Positions 50,033 to 58,974 of a stretch of DNA of 64,000 bases are shown one piece after another (the stretch's first letter is position 1; each line of letters opens with the position of its first letter). The position numbers were made by a program, and so were the translations under genes. The DNA is from Halolamina sediminis. Lineage in GTDB: Archaea > Halobacteriota > Halobacteria > Halobacteriales > Haloferacaceae. Location of the stretch: assembly GCF_001282785.1 (NCBI RefSeq), contig NZ_CVUA01000001.1, forward strand, positions 1,178,001 through 1,242,000, read 5' to 3'. The notes beneath the pieces are model-generated. The model searched no databases and was not told the origin of the DNA. It saw nothing but the letters and a program-made list of their open reading frames with translations.

Positions 50033-51130
50033 ATGATAACGAGTGTCGAGGTCGTGAGCCGCGAGATTCCCTACGCCGACGCGTTCCCGACGTCGTACGA
50101 CGATCAGAGCCCCACCCAACACGTGTTCGTGCGGGTGCGCACGGACGACTCGACCGGCTACGGCGAAGGGTCGGCGCTGAAGTGGTTCACCGGCGACACC
50201 GCGGCCACCATGGCGTCGATCGTCCGATCGGAGTTCGTCCCGGCGATCGAGGGGAAACCGGTCACGGCGGCGCTCGGCACCTGCCGTGATCTGGCCGACC
50301 GCCTCCCGGGTAACCCGGGTGCGAGCGCCGGCGTCGAGATGGCGCTGCTCGATCTCCGAGCGAAACAGCTCGGCGTCCCCGTCCGCGAGCTGCTGGGTCA
50401 GCCCCGCCGAGAGTCGGTCCCGCTCGCGTTCGCTTCTGGCGCGCTCCCGGCGGAGACGGTGGCGGCGAACGTCGTCGACGCCTTCGAGGCGGGGTTCCGG
50501 ACGTTCAAGATCAAGGTCGACGGCGATCTCGACGGCGACGCCGCGCGGATCAACGCCGTCACCCGAGAGCTCGCCGAGCGGGCCGACCCCGAAGAGGTGT
50601 TCGTCCGCGCCGACGCCAACACCGGCTGGGAGTCGTACGAACGGGCGGTTCGGGCCATCGATCGGATCGACCGGCAGGCGTTCGTCGAGTACTACGAACA
50701 GCCCGTGGCCGCCGACGCCGCCGGCGACCTCCGGTCGCTGCGGACCGTCCGCGGGGTACCGGTGTTCGCCGACGAGGCAGTCCACGACGTCGCGGAGGTG
50801 CGCGAGCTCACTCGCGAGCCCGCGGCGGTCTCGGGGTTCTGTGCGAAGCTCGCCAAGGCGGGGTCGCTGATCGAGATCGTCCGAATGGGCGAGCTGGCAG
50901 CCGACGCCGGCCTCCCGGTGACGCTGGTCAGCGCGTTCGAAACCTCCCTCGGCGTGGCGGCGAACCTCCACGTGGCGTCGGTGCTCCCGACGCTCTCCTC
51001 GGCGGCGGAGCTGGGCGCCAACCTCATCGCAGAAGATCCGGTCGACCGATCGATCGAGCGGGCGGCCGACACGCCCGTCCCCGAGGGCCCGGGGCTGGGC
51101 GTCGAACTCGACGACGCGCTGTTCGACTGA
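50033..51130 (+). CDS. Muconate-lactonizing-type enolase-superfamily enzyme
   Basis: A 365-residue MLE-subgroup protein. Catalytic Lys residues are Lys159-x-Lys161 (RTFKIKVDG) and Lys272 (FCAKLAKAG). Metal ligands are Asp194 (VRADANTGW), Glu222 (VEYYEQPV) and Asp247 (VFADEAVHD). The spacing closely follows that of Ala-Glu epimerases. However, the Asp-x-Asp dipeptide-binding motif near the C-terminus is replaced by Glu-Leu-Gly (SSAAELGANLIAED). The reaction is probably racemisation, epimerisation or cycloisomerisation of a carboxylate. It sits between the two M28 genes, which run away from or toward it, so an amino-acid or peptide-derived acid is a reasonable substrate guess. Confidence 0.88.
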   Translation: MITSVEVVSREIPYADAFPTSYDDQSPTQHVFVRVRTDDSTGYGEGSALKWFTGDTAATMASIVRSEFVPAIEGKPVTAALGTCRDLADRLPGNPGASAGVEMALLDLRAKQLGVPVRELLGQPRRESVPLAFASGALPAETVAANVVDAFEAGFRTFKIKVDGDLDGDAARINAVTRELAERADPEEVFVRADANTGWESYERAVRAIDRIDRQAFVEYYEQPVAADAAGDLRSLRTVRGVPVFADEAVHDVAEVRELTREPAAVSGFCAKLAKAGSLIEIVRMGELAADAGLPVTLVSAFETSLGVAANLHVASVLPTLSSAAELGANLIAEDPVDRSIERAADTPVPEGPGLGVELDDALFD

Positions 51131-51142
51131 GCCGTCGGCCAG

Positions 51143-52948
51143 TCAGTTCGGGAGCGCCTCCTGCAGCCGCGACAGCTCGAACACCGCGTCGTTCTGTGCC
51201 CGCTGCAGTTCGACCTGCAGGAACCGGTACTCGTCGTCGTCCTCGTCGTACACTTCGAACAGCGAGGTGTGCTCGAAGCGCGGGTACGGTGGGCGGTTGT
51301 ACGCCGGGTCCTGTTCGAACTGCCCGTCGCTGACGAAGTTGAGCCGGGTCAGCGTCCGCGACAGCGTCTTGATCGTCTCGTTCGCGGTTTCGGGGTCGAT
51401 CTCGCCGGCTTCGACGCCGTCGTAGAACGACTCGACCGCGTCGGCGAGCTCGTCCAGCGCGTCGAGGGTGGGAGCGAAGTCGAACGCGTCGCCGGCGAGC
51501 TCGTCGTAGTCCGCGACGATCGAGCGATGGCGCTCGACGTTTCGAACGTGGTCGTGGGGGAGCACGTCCGCCCGGAGCAGCCGCGAGACCAGTACGGCGT
51601 ACATCCGGATGTCACGCACCAGCTCGGGCTTGCCCGCCTTGTCGATCGTGTCGGTGCTGAGGTGCCAGGCGTCGGCGTTCCCGCCACAGCCGCCGACCGT
51701 GTGCCAGCGCATCGTCTCCCGCACGTCGGCGGGGATGTTCGAGGAGAGCGTGAACGCACCCGAGACGCCGAGGTTGTTGAACGAGTAGTCGCCGGCGCGC
51801 CGGGGGCGGTTCTCGCTGTAGGGGGCGCCGGTGGCGTCCTCGATCGCGCCGGAGACCACGCCGTGCATCTCCGGCATCCAGCACGCCATGTCGACGTACT
51901 CGGTGGAGCCCTTCGCACCCGGGCTGTCCATGTCCACGTGGGCGACGCAGTCCTCGGCGAGCGCCATCGCGAACTCGTCGGCGTACCACGTCGACCCGGC
52001 GTAGCGCCCCGTGGAGTGGCCGGGCCACCACGCGACACGGAGGTCACGCTGCAGCTCCTCGGAGTGCTCCTCGAAGACGCGGGCCAACTCCAGCAGGCCG
52101 GCGTCGCCGGTCGCGTTGTCCGCGATCCCGACGGCCCACGAGTCGTAGTGGCCGTGCAGCAGCACGAAATCCTCGTCGTCGGGGTCGGCGTTCCCGGCCT
52201 CGATGCGGGCCTCGACGATCGGACACGCCATCCAGTCGGTCCTCACGTCGGTTTCGAGCGTCACCTCGTGGGTGGTCTCGGCGTCGGCGTACGACCGCAG
52301 CTCGTCGCCGTCCGGCCGGGTGACGTTGGCGATCGGGATGTCCGGGATGCGCTCCTTCTCGTCGTAGGGGGGTGCGCCGCCCCAGACGGACGTAGCGATC
52401 CCGTCGTGCGGTTCGCGCTCGTGTTCGTGGATCGCGATTACGCCGGCGGCGCCTTTCTCTTCCAGCACCCGGGTCGCCCGGATCGAGAGGCTCCCCGCCG
52501 CGGTGAGCGCGACTTTCCCGTTCAGATCGTCCACGTCGGCGTAGGGCCGAGTGACGTTCACGGCGTGGTACTGGCTCCCGTCGTCGGCGCCCACGTCGCT
52601 CTGCTCGGCCTCGCCGACGTACACCAGCTCGCCGGTCACCGACCGCGACGCCGAGAACGCGACGGTCTTCACCGGTCCCGGCTGGAAGGCGCCGTCGTCG
52701 ACCGTGACCGACGCGTCGTGGGGCTGGCTAATGTACAGCTCGGGATCGTAACGTTCGTACTCGACGCCGACGGCGTCCAGCCGCCCGGTGAGGTACTCGG
52801 CGGCGCGCCGTTCGTCCTCGGTGCCCGAGACGCGCTCGAGTTCCGAGAACTCCTCCAGCAGCGCCCAGGGCTCGTCGATCGACACTGCGTCCGTGAGTCG
52901 TGATTCGTACTGGTCTAGCGACTTCTGGCCGGCACTCTCCTGAGACAT
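51143..52948 (-). CDS. M28-family peptidase with altered active site, copy 2
   Basis: A 601-residue paralog of the product of 48152-49930, collinear over its full length. Shared motifs are LYISQPHDAS, a PA-type domain (AAGVIAIHEHEREPHDG), LLHGHYDSWAVGIADNATGD, AWWPGHSTGRYAGSTWY, HVDMDSPGAKG and DAWHLSTDTIDKAG. The Glu-Glu pair of ordinary M28 enzymes is again His-Ser. This conservation in both copies indicates a real subfamily feature, not decay. A TATA-like GGTTTTTGTGC lies 28 nt before the ATG. It is convergent with the MLE-type gene (12-nt gap) and lies upstream of MDR copy 2 on the same strand. Confidence 0.85.
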   Translation of the reverse strand: MSQESAGQKSLDQYESRLTDAVSIDEPWALLEEFSELERVSGTEDERRAAEYLTGRLDAVGVEYERYDPELYISQPHDASVTVDDGAFQPGPVKTVAFSASRSVTGELVYVGEAEQSDVGADDGSQYHAVNVTRPYADVDDLNGKVALTAAGSLSIRATRVLEEKGAAGVIAIHEHEREPHDGIATSVWGGAPPYDEKERIPDIPIANVTRPDGDELRSYADAETTHEVTLETDVRTDWMACPIVEARIEAGNADPDDEDFVLLHGHYDSWAVGIADNATGDAGLLELARVFEEHSEELQRDLRVAWWPGHSTGRYAGSTWYADEFAMALAEDCVAHVDMDSPGAKGSTEYVDMACWMPEMHGVVSGAIEDATGAPYSENRPRRAGDYSFNNLGVSGAFTLSSNIPADVRETMRWHTVGGCGGNADAWHLSTDTIDKAGKPELVRDIRMYAVLVSRLLRADVLPHDHVRNVERHRSIVADYDELAGDAFDFAPTLDALDELADAVESFYDGVEAGEIDPETANETIKTLSRTLTRLNFVSDGQFEQDPAYNRPPYPRFEHTSLFEVYDEDDDEYRFLQVELQRAQNDAVFELSRLQEALPN

Positions 52949-52970
52949 CGTATTGGTAAGTCAATCCGTG

Positions 52971-52982
52971 GCACAAAAACCT
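52971..52982 (-). promoter_or_regulatory. TATA-like box for M28 copy 2
   Basis: AGGTTTTTGTGC on the minus strand is centred about 28 nt before the ATG at 52948. It shows that copy 2 has its own promoter and is not only read from MDR copy 2. Confidence 0.5.
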
Positions 52983-53034
52983 TCGCGTGCCGACCACCGG
53001 ATGGCTCCCGGGCGATCCCCGCACGAGCGACGGC

Positions 53035-54069
53035 TCACTCTTGGGGCGTCACGACGACCTTGCCGAACACCTCCCGGTTCTCGATGGCGCGGTGGCCCTC
53101 GGCGACGCGATCGAGCGGGAGCACGCGGTCGACGACCGGCGATACCTCGCCCCGGGCGATCAGGTGGCCGACGTCCCGGAAGTCCTGGCGGCTCCCCATC
53201 GGCGTCCCGAGGATCCGCCGATGGCGCTGGTACACCGAGCGGATGTCGATGTCGGGGTCCGGCCCCGAAGTCGCGCCGCAGATCACCATGCGCCCGCCGG
53301 TCGCGAGGCTGTCGATGGACCGCTGCCACGTCTCCTCCCCGACGTGATCGGCGACGAGGTCCACCCCCCGGCCATCGGTGAGTTCGACCACACGCTCGTC
53401 GAACGGTTCCTGGGTGTAGTCGATCATCGCCTCCGCCCAGGCCCCCGCTTTCTCGGCCTTCCAGTCGGCGGAGGTCGTCGCGTACACTTCGGCGCCGATC
53501 CGGTCGGCGAGCTGGAGGGCGGCGTGGCCGACGCCGCCGCTGGCGCCGAGGATCAGCGCGGTCTCGCTCGGCTCCAGTCCCCCGCCGCTCACGAGCATTC
53601 GCCACGCGGTCGTGAACGAGGAGGGCCAGGCGGCCGCCGTCGTCATGTCGACGTCGTCGGGCACCGATTCGAGGTTCGCCGCGGGCACCCGGACGTACTC
53701 CGCCAGCCCGCCGGGGAAGTCGCTCCCGAACTTCCGATCGTGGGGGCACATCGTCTGCTCGCCCCGCTCACAGAACTCACACTCCCCACAACTCACGTGG
53801 TGGTAGACGTTGACCCGGTCGCCGGGCGTCCACCCCTCGACGCCGTCGCCGACCTCGTCGACGACGCCCGCGATCTCCGTTCCGGGCCGCTTCGGGAACG
53901 TCGCCTCGATCTCCGGGTGGCCGACGCGGGCGAACACGTCCGCGTGCTGGAGCGCACACGCCCGCACCGCCACCGTCACCTCCTCCGGGCCGGGTTCGGG
54001 TCGCGGGAGTTCGCGGATCGCCAGTACGTCCTCCGGGGCACCGCTGTCGACGATGTGAACTGCTCGCAT
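53035..54069 (-). CDS. MDR-family zinc oxidoreductase, copy 2
   Basis: A 344-residue paralog of the 45926-46960 product, the same length and collinear. It has a structural zinc lobe (CGECEFCERGEQTMC), a Rossmann motif (LILGASGGVGHAALQLA) and the near-identical segment VGEETWQRSIDSLATGGRMV. The catalytic-zinc motif is again absent (RPGTEIAGVVD). The start at 54069 (MRAVHIVDSGAPEDVLA) matches the paralog. It is divergent from peptide ABC system 2 and lies 86 nt upstream of the M28 copy 2 start on the same strand. The reaction probably involves oxidation or reduction of a product of the peptide pathway; this is inferred. Confidence 0.87.
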   Translation of the reverse strand: MRAVHIVDSGAPEDVLAIRELPRPEPGPEEVTVAVRACALQHADVFARVGHPEIEATFPKRPGTEIAGVVDEVGDGVEGWTPGDRVNVYHHVSCGECEFCERGEQTMCPHDRKFGSDFPGGLAEYVRVPAANLESVPDDVDMTTAAAWPSSFTTAWRMLVSGGGLEPSETALILGASGGVGHAALQLADRIGAEVYATTSADWKAEKAGAWAEAMIDYTQEPFDERVVELTDGRGVDLVADHVGEETWQRSIDSLATGGRMVICGATSGPDPDIDIRSVYQRHRRILGTPMGSRQDFRDVGHLIARGEVSPVVDRVLPLDRVAEGHRAIENREVFGKVVVTPQE

Positions 54070-54177
54070 ACGCCCGCCGTCGGCGGCCACAACCATAGCT
54101 CTATGCGCCTCTCCGGGATTCGTTCGGCAATGTGAGGGGCTGAGTGTAATGTAAGAATTATGGGAACAACCCAAGAC

Positions 54178-54187
54178 ACTATATACC
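54178..54187 (+). promoter_or_regulatory. TATA box for peptide ABC system 2
   Basis: ACTATATACC is the strongest TATA match in the window. It lies 33 nt before the ATG at 54215, giving a leader of about 6 nt. An in-frame ATG at 54188 directly abuts the box and cannot be in the transcript. Confidence 0.75.
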
Positions 54188-54214
54188 ATGACAGTGAGAA
54201 CCAAACGTAAGCCC

Positions 54215-56032
54215 ATGACCGACCAGAGACCCGACAACCCGGTACAGAGACGCAACTTTCTGAAAAAGACCGGCGCACTGGGAGCGACGGTGACGCTCGC
54301 TTCCTTCGCCGGCTGTGCGGGCGGCGACGGTGACGGCGGCGACAACACCGACACGGAGACCGTCGCGGGCGGCGGCGACAGCGACACCGTCGAGATGGAG
54401 GGGTTCCAAGTGCCCTCCGAGAACGTCGTCCCCCAGAGCGAACTGGACGACGCACAGGCGATCCCCGAGCTCACCCTGATCGTCAACCCCCCGGACGCAC
54501 AGCCCGACGACCACGAGACGTCGATGTTCGTGACCGAGGAGATCGCCAAGCTCGGCCTCGACACCACCGTCGAGACGATGACGTGGCCCTCCCAGTCCTC
54601 GACCGTCTGGGACGGCGAGGACTGGGACATGACGTTCTGGCAGATGGTCGGGCGCCCGTCCCGACTCGACCCCGACGAGTTCTCGGTCCAGATGGGGCAC
54701 TCGAGCTTCCAGACGGGGTACAACTACTACTTCTGGGAGGACGAGGAGTACGACGAGAAAGTGATGGCCCAGCGCGAGGAGCTGGACCAGGACGCCCGCG
54801 AACAGCTGGTCAAGGAGTGCCAGCAGATCTTCCACGACAGGGGGCCGAGCACGTTCCTGATGTACCCCGACAAGACGATCCCGTGGAACAGCGAGCGCTG
54901 GGAGGGGGTCGTCGAGCTCAACGGGATGGGTGCGGTGAACATGCTGACGTTCGCCAACATGGAGCCCACCGGCGACCGGACGGAGCTCAACATCGCGTAC
55001 GATCAGGAGCTGCAGGCGCTCAATCCGTTCGACCAGTCCGGTGAGATCGACATGATCCAGCACCGGATGATCTGGGACCGCCTGGCCTGGCCCAACGAGT
55101 CGGCCCTGCCCGAGCCCCGCCTCGCCGAGGAGTTCAACTGGAAGGACGACACCACCCTCGAAGTCCCGATCAAGGAGGGCCACACGTTCCACGACGGCGA
55201 GCCGGTCACCGCCGAGGACGTGAAGTACAGCTACAACATCCACCGCGACTACTCGACGTACTTCTCGGGGCCGGTCGAGCCGGTCAACGAGATCACGGTC
55301 GTCGACGACCACACCGTCGAGTTCAGCTTCGACTACCACTTCGCGCCGTTCCCGATGGCGGCGATGGGCCGCATTGCGATCATCCCCAAGCACAAGTGGA
55401 CCGACATCATCGAGAACCGGATGGACGTCGACAACCCGATGCTGTACCAAGAGGAGGAGCCCCTGGGGTCGGGGCCGATGGAGTTCGTCCACTGGAAATC
55501 CTCCGAGGAGGTCCGTCTGGAGCGGTTCGAAGACCACTTCGACCCGATCGCCTACGAGGCGCGTAACTCCCGGATCATCCCCAGCGTCCAGACGATGCTG
55601 ACCCAACTCGAGAACGGCACGCTGGACATGCTGGCGAACTACCGCGGCGACAAGGACGTGCTGCAGGATCGCGTCGACGAGAACGACAGCCTCAGCATGG
55701 CCGCGACGACGACGGTCGGGTTCAAGCAGATCTCCTACAACAACGATCGCCCGCCGTTCCACATCGACGGGTTCCGCCGCGCGATGAACCACCGCTTCGA
55801 CAAGGAGACGATCGTCAACGACATCTACGGCGGCTGGGGGTCGATCGCGCCGAACACGCTGGTCTCCTCGGCGCTGGAGAACTGGCACAACAGCGAGCTC
55901 GAACGGTACGAGTTCAGCCTGCAGGCCGCCGCGAACGAACTCATCGAGGCCGGCTTCGTCTGGGACGAGAGCGACGGGATGTTGTACATGCCCGCCGACA
56001 ACACCGAGATCGACGGGGACGATCAGCCCTAG
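54215..56032 (+). CDS. dppA: Peptide ABC transporter substrate-binding lipoprotein, system 2
   Basis: A 605-residue family-5 solute-binding protein. It has a Tat motif (VQRRNFLKKTGA) and lipobox SFAGC with Cys about residue 35, then a Gly/Asp/Thr-rich linker. Segments such as VTAEDVKYSYNIHRDYS and PPFHIDGFRRAMNHRFDKET are typical of DppA/OppA proteins. It shares the family but not close identity with the system 1 protein, so the ligand range probably differs. The start at 54215 (MTDQRPDNPVQRRN) is set by the TATA box at 54178-54187. It heads a five-gene operon running to 59981. Confidence 0.92.
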   Translation: MTDQRPDNPVQRRNFLKKTGALGATVTLASFAGCAGGDGDGGDNTDTETVAGGGDSDTVEMEGFQVPSENVVPQSELDDAQAIPELTLIVNPPDAQPDDHETSMFVTEEIAKLGLDTTVETMTWPSQSSTVWDGEDWDMTFWQMVGRPSRLDPDEFSVQMGHSSFQTGYNYYFWEDEEYDEKVMAQREELDQDAREQLVKECQQIFHDRGPSTFLMYPDKTIPWNSERWEGVVELNGMGAVNMLTFANMEPTGDRTELNIAYDQELQALNPFDQSGEIDMIQHRMIWDRLAWPNESALPEPRLAEEFNWKDDTTLEVPIKEGHTFHDGEPVTAEDVKYSYNIHRDYSTYFSGPVEPVNEITVVDDHTVEFSFDYHFAPFPMAAMGRIAIIPKHKWTDIIENRMDVDNPMLYQEEEPLGSGPMEFVHWKSSEEVRLERFEDHFDPIAYEARNSRIIPSVQTMLTQLENGTLDMLANYRGDKDVLQDRVDENDSLSMAATTTVGFKQISYNNDRPPFHIDGFRRAMNHRFDKETIVNDIYGGWGSIAPNTLVSSALENWHNSELERYEFSLQAAANELIEAGFVWDESDGMLYMPADNTEIDGDDQP

Positions 56033-56050
56033 GCCTCTTTTCTTTTAAAT
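56033..56050 (+). terminator. T-rich gap between dppA and dppB of system 2
   Basis: The 18-nt spacer is CTTTTCTTTTAAAT-like. T-rich tracts end archaeal transcripts, so partial termination here could give more binding protein than permease mRNA. It could also act as a weak TATA for a downstream message. Confidence 0.4.
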
Positions 56051-57028
56051 ATGGGACTCAAAGAATTCGTCACGAGGCGTATCATTCAGATCGTCGTCCT
56101 CTACTTTGCGATAGCGACGATGCTGTTTTTCCTGTTCCGGGCGGCGCCCGGTGATCCGCTGGCGGCGTACATCGGCACCGGGTTCACCCAGGAGCAAGCG
56201 GCACAGATACGGGCGACGTTCGGGCTCGACCAGCCCGTCCACGTCCAGTACTGGAAGTACATGACCAACCTGGTCACGTTCAACTTCGGGCTCTCCTACA
56301 TCACGGGCGACCCGGTCTGGGGGATCATTCAGGACCGCATCTGGAACACGCTCGCCCTGATGGGCACGTCTGTCGTGCTGGCGTACCTGATCGGCGTCCC
56401 CTTCGGCGCGTACCTCGCGTGGAACCGCGGGACGAAACGCGAGCGCTTCGGCGTCGTGTTCGCGCTCATCTCCCGGAGTGCGCCGGTGTTCTGGACGGGG
56501 CTGCTCGGTATCTGGCTGTTCTCGTTCAAGCTCGGCTGGCTCCCCGCGGGGTCGATGTCGCAGCCGGGGGTGACCTACTCCAGCAAGCTCGCACAGTTCA
56601 CCAGCCCCGACTTCCTGCGACACCTGATCCTGCCGGCGCTCGTCCAGGCGTTCTACTTCTACAGCCTGCCGGCGCTGCTGATGCGCAACAGCATGCTCGA
56701 AGTGATGAACGAGGACTTCGTGGACTTCGCGGAGCTGAAGGGGATCAGCGATTTCTCGGTGATGCTGAAACACGCCGCCCGGAACGCGCTGCTCCCGATC
56801 GTGACGGCGTTTGCCGTCGCCGCCGGCTTCGCCGTTGGCGGCAGCGTCGTCCTCGAAACCGTGTTCGCGTGGCCGGGCCTGGGCCGAGAGATGGTCCGGG
56901 CGGTGATCGCGAACGACTACCCCGTGGCGCAGGCGACGTTCCTGATCCTCGCCGGACTGGTACTGATCGCGAACTTCCTCGCGGACTTGGCGTACGGCTA
57001 CCTCGATCCGCGGATCACCTACGACTGA
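56051..57028 (+). CDS. dppB: Peptide ABC transporter permease DppB, system 2
   Basis: A 325-residue six-helix permease. Typical segments are FVTRRIIQIVVLYFAIA at the N-terminus, RAAPGDPLAAYIGTGFTQEQ near residue 35, and the EAA-type loop NEDFVDFAELKGISDFSVML near 218. It ends LADLAYGYLDPRITYD, as DppB proteins do. It lies 18 nt after the binding-protein gene and 3 nt before the dppC gene, in one operon. Confidence 0.92.
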   Translation: MGLKEFVTRRIIQIVVLYFAIATMLFFLFRAAPGDPLAAYIGTGFTQEQAAQIRATFGLDQPVHVQYWKYMTNLVTFNFGLSYITGDPVWGIIQDRIWNTLALMGTSVVLAYLIGVPFGAYLAWNRGTKRERFGVVFALISRSAPVFWTGLLGIWLFSFKLGWLPAGSMSQPGVTYSSKLAQFTSPDFLRHLILPALVQAFYFYSLPALLMRNSMLEVMNEDFVDFAELKGISDFSVMLKHAARNALLPIVTAFAVAAGFAVGGSVVLETVFAWPGLGREMVRAVIANDYPVAQATFLILAGLVLIANFLADLAYGYLDPRITYD

Positions 57029-57031
57029 CTC

Positions 57032-57967
57032 ATGAGTGACCAGAACACCTCGGCTCTCGATTCGCAGCCGACCGACAACCCCCTCGACTCGGAGTTCTCG
57101 ACGTGGCGGGAACGCCAGGTCGACGCGTGGCGTCGCCGTCTCGCCTTCCTCAAACAGGAGCCGATGGGGCTTGCGGGCATCATCATCCTGCTCGCGATCA
57201 TCCTCGTCGCGATCTTCGCGCCGGTGATCGCCCCCTACGAGCCGACCGAGACCGACTACGGCAACTCGCTGGCTCCGCCCAGCGCCGAGCATCCCCTCGG
57301 CACCGACAGCGCGGGCCGTGACATCTTCAGCCAGCTCGTGTTTGGCGCGCGCCCGGCGCTCCAGATCGGCCTGCTCAGTGCGATCAGTGTCGCGTTCGTC
57401 GGGATGAACGTCGGCTTGATCGCGGGCTACTACGGCGGCTACGTCGACGACGCCCTGATGCGGCTGGTCGACTTCGCCTACGGCATCCCCTTCACGCCGT
57501 TCATCATCGTGCTCGTCGCGCTCTGGGAGCCGTCGAAGTGGACCATCGTCGGCGCCATCGCGTTGCTGCTGTGGCGCCAGACCGCACGGGTCGTCCGCTC
57601 GCACGTGCTGAACCTCAAGGAGAAACCGTTCGTCAAGAGCGCCCGGACCGTCGGCGCCAGCGATCGGCGGATCATCTACCGACACATCGCGCCCAACGTC
57701 CTCCCGCTGGTGTTCCTCTACGGAAGCTTCGCGATCGCGTGGGCGATCCTGACCGAGGCCTCGATCAGCTACCTCGGCTTCGGTGACCCGACCGCGGTCA
57801 CGTGGGGGCAGATGCTCCAGTCGGCACAGCAGTCACAGGCGCTCGCCCGCGACGCGTGGTGGTGGTTCACGATGCCCGGCATGGCGATCATGCTGACGGT
57901 CATCTCGGCGTTCCTCATCGGTCGCGGCTACGAAGAGCAACTGAACCCCGAACTCCAAGAACAATGA
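57032..57967 (+). CDS. dppC: Peptide ABC transporter permease DppC, system 2
   Basis: A 311-residue permease opening with an acidic cytoplasmic tail, then MGLAGIIILLAIILVAIFAP. The conserved loop PLGTDSAGRDIFSQLVFGAR is near residue 88 and the EAA-type motif FVKSARTVGASDRRIIYRHI near 200. It ends in a short charged tail. The stop codon overlaps the ATG of the dppD gene (ATGA), so the two are coupled. It forms the channel with DppB of the same operon. Confidence 0.92.
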   Translation: MSDQNTSALDSQPTDNPLDSEFSTWRERQVDAWRRRLAFLKQEPMGLAGIIILLAIILVAIFAPVIAPYEPTETDYGNSLAPPSAEHPLGTDSAGRDIFSQLVFGARPALQIGLLSAISVAFVGMNVGLIAGYYGGYVDDALMRLVDFAYGIPFTPFIIVLVALWEPSKWTIVGAIALLLWRQTARVVRSHVLNLKEKPFVKSARTVGASDRRIIYRHIAPNVLPLVFLYGSFAIAWAILTEASISYLGFGDPTAVTWGQMLQSAQQSQALARDAWWWFTMPGMAIMLTVISAFLIGRGYEEQLNPELQEQ

Positions 57968-58974
57968 CACTACTCGAAGTCAACGATCTACACGTGACGT
58001 ACGCGGGCGATCCGGACGTCGAGGCCGTCAGGGGGGTCTCGTTCACCCTCGAAGAGGGGGAGACCCTGGGCATCGTCGGCGAGAGCGGCTGTGGGAAGAC
58101 GACGCTCGCACAGGCGATCATGGGCGCGCTGCCGGACAACGGCGAGATCACCGGCGGCGAGATCATCTTCGACGGCGAGGAGATCACCCATCTCTCGAAC
58201 CGCGAGCGACGCGAGATTCGCTGGGAGATGATGTCGATGATCAGCCAGAGCGCGATGAACAGCCTCGATCCGGTGTACCGGGTCAAAGACCAAATCAAGG
58301 AGGCGATCCAGGAACACCGGGAGATGTCCGACGCGGAGTGTTACGAGCGCGCCCGGGAGCTGATGGGGCTGGTCGGGCTCGACCCCGACCGCGTCGAGGA
58401 CTACCCCCACCAGCTCTCCGGCGGGATGCGCCAGCGGGTCATCATCGCCATGAGCCTCGCGCTCGACCCGGAGCTCATCATCGCCGACGAGCCGACGACC
58501 GCGCTCGACGTGATCATCCAGGAGCAGATCCTCTACCGGATCAAGGAGCTCCAGCGCGAGCTCGGCAACTCGATGGTGATGGTCACCCACGACATCAGCG
58601 TCGTCGCGGAGACGTGTGACAGCATGGTGGTGATGTACGGCGGCGAGCTGATGGAGTCCGGCAACGTCGACGAGATATTCAACAACGCTCACCACCCCTA
58701 CACGCTGGGACTCCAGAACGCGTTCCCGAGCGTCGAGGGCGAGAAGCGTGACCTGACCAGCATCCCGGGCTCGCCCCCCGACCTGTCGGAGCCGCTGGAG
58801 GGCTGCCCGTTCGCGTCCAGATGTCCGTTCGCCGCCCCCGAGTGTGCCGAGGAGGTGCCAGTACAGGAGCCGGTCGAGGGCCACAGGGTTCGCTGCCACG
58901 AGCCGGTTCCGTTCGAACAGATCCGCGACCAATCCCGCGAGGACGAGACATGGCTATCACAGAACAAAGCTTGA
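57964..58974 (+). CDS. dppD: Peptide ABC transporter ATPase DppD, system 2
   Basis: A 336-residue ABC ATPase from the ATG at 57964 ([17 protein letters not shown]). It has Walker [17 protein letters not shown] near residue 41, signature [15 protein letters not shown] near 145, Walker [13 protein letters not shown] near 168, and the oligopeptide-type C-terminal Cys domain ([15 protein letters not shown]). Unlike system 1, the two ATPases are separate genes. The last 25 nt overlap the dppF gene in another frame, an unusually long overlap that suggests tight coupling. Confidence 0.93.
   Translation: MTLLEVNDLHVTYAGDPDVEAVRGVSFTLEEGETLGIVGESGCGKTTLAQAIMGALPDNGEITGGEIIFDGEEITHLSNRERREIRWEMMSMISQSAMNSLDPVYRVKDQIKEAIQEHREMSDAECYERARELMGLVGLDPDRVEDYPHQLSGGMRQRVIIAMSLALDPELIIADEPTTALDVIIQEQILYRIKELQRELGNSMVMVTHDISVVAETCDSMVVMYGGELMESGNVDEIFNNAHHPYTLGLQNAFPSVEGEKRDLTSIPGSPPDLSEPLEGCPFASRCPFAAPECAEEVPVQEPVEGHRVRCHEPVPFEQIRDQSREDETWLSQNKA

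Noticed and set aside
50033-51130. Firm call of the MLE-type protein as dipeptide (Ala-Glu) epimerase
   Set aside because: The Lys and metal-ligand spacing fits, but the C-terminal Asp-x-Asp substrate motif is missing.
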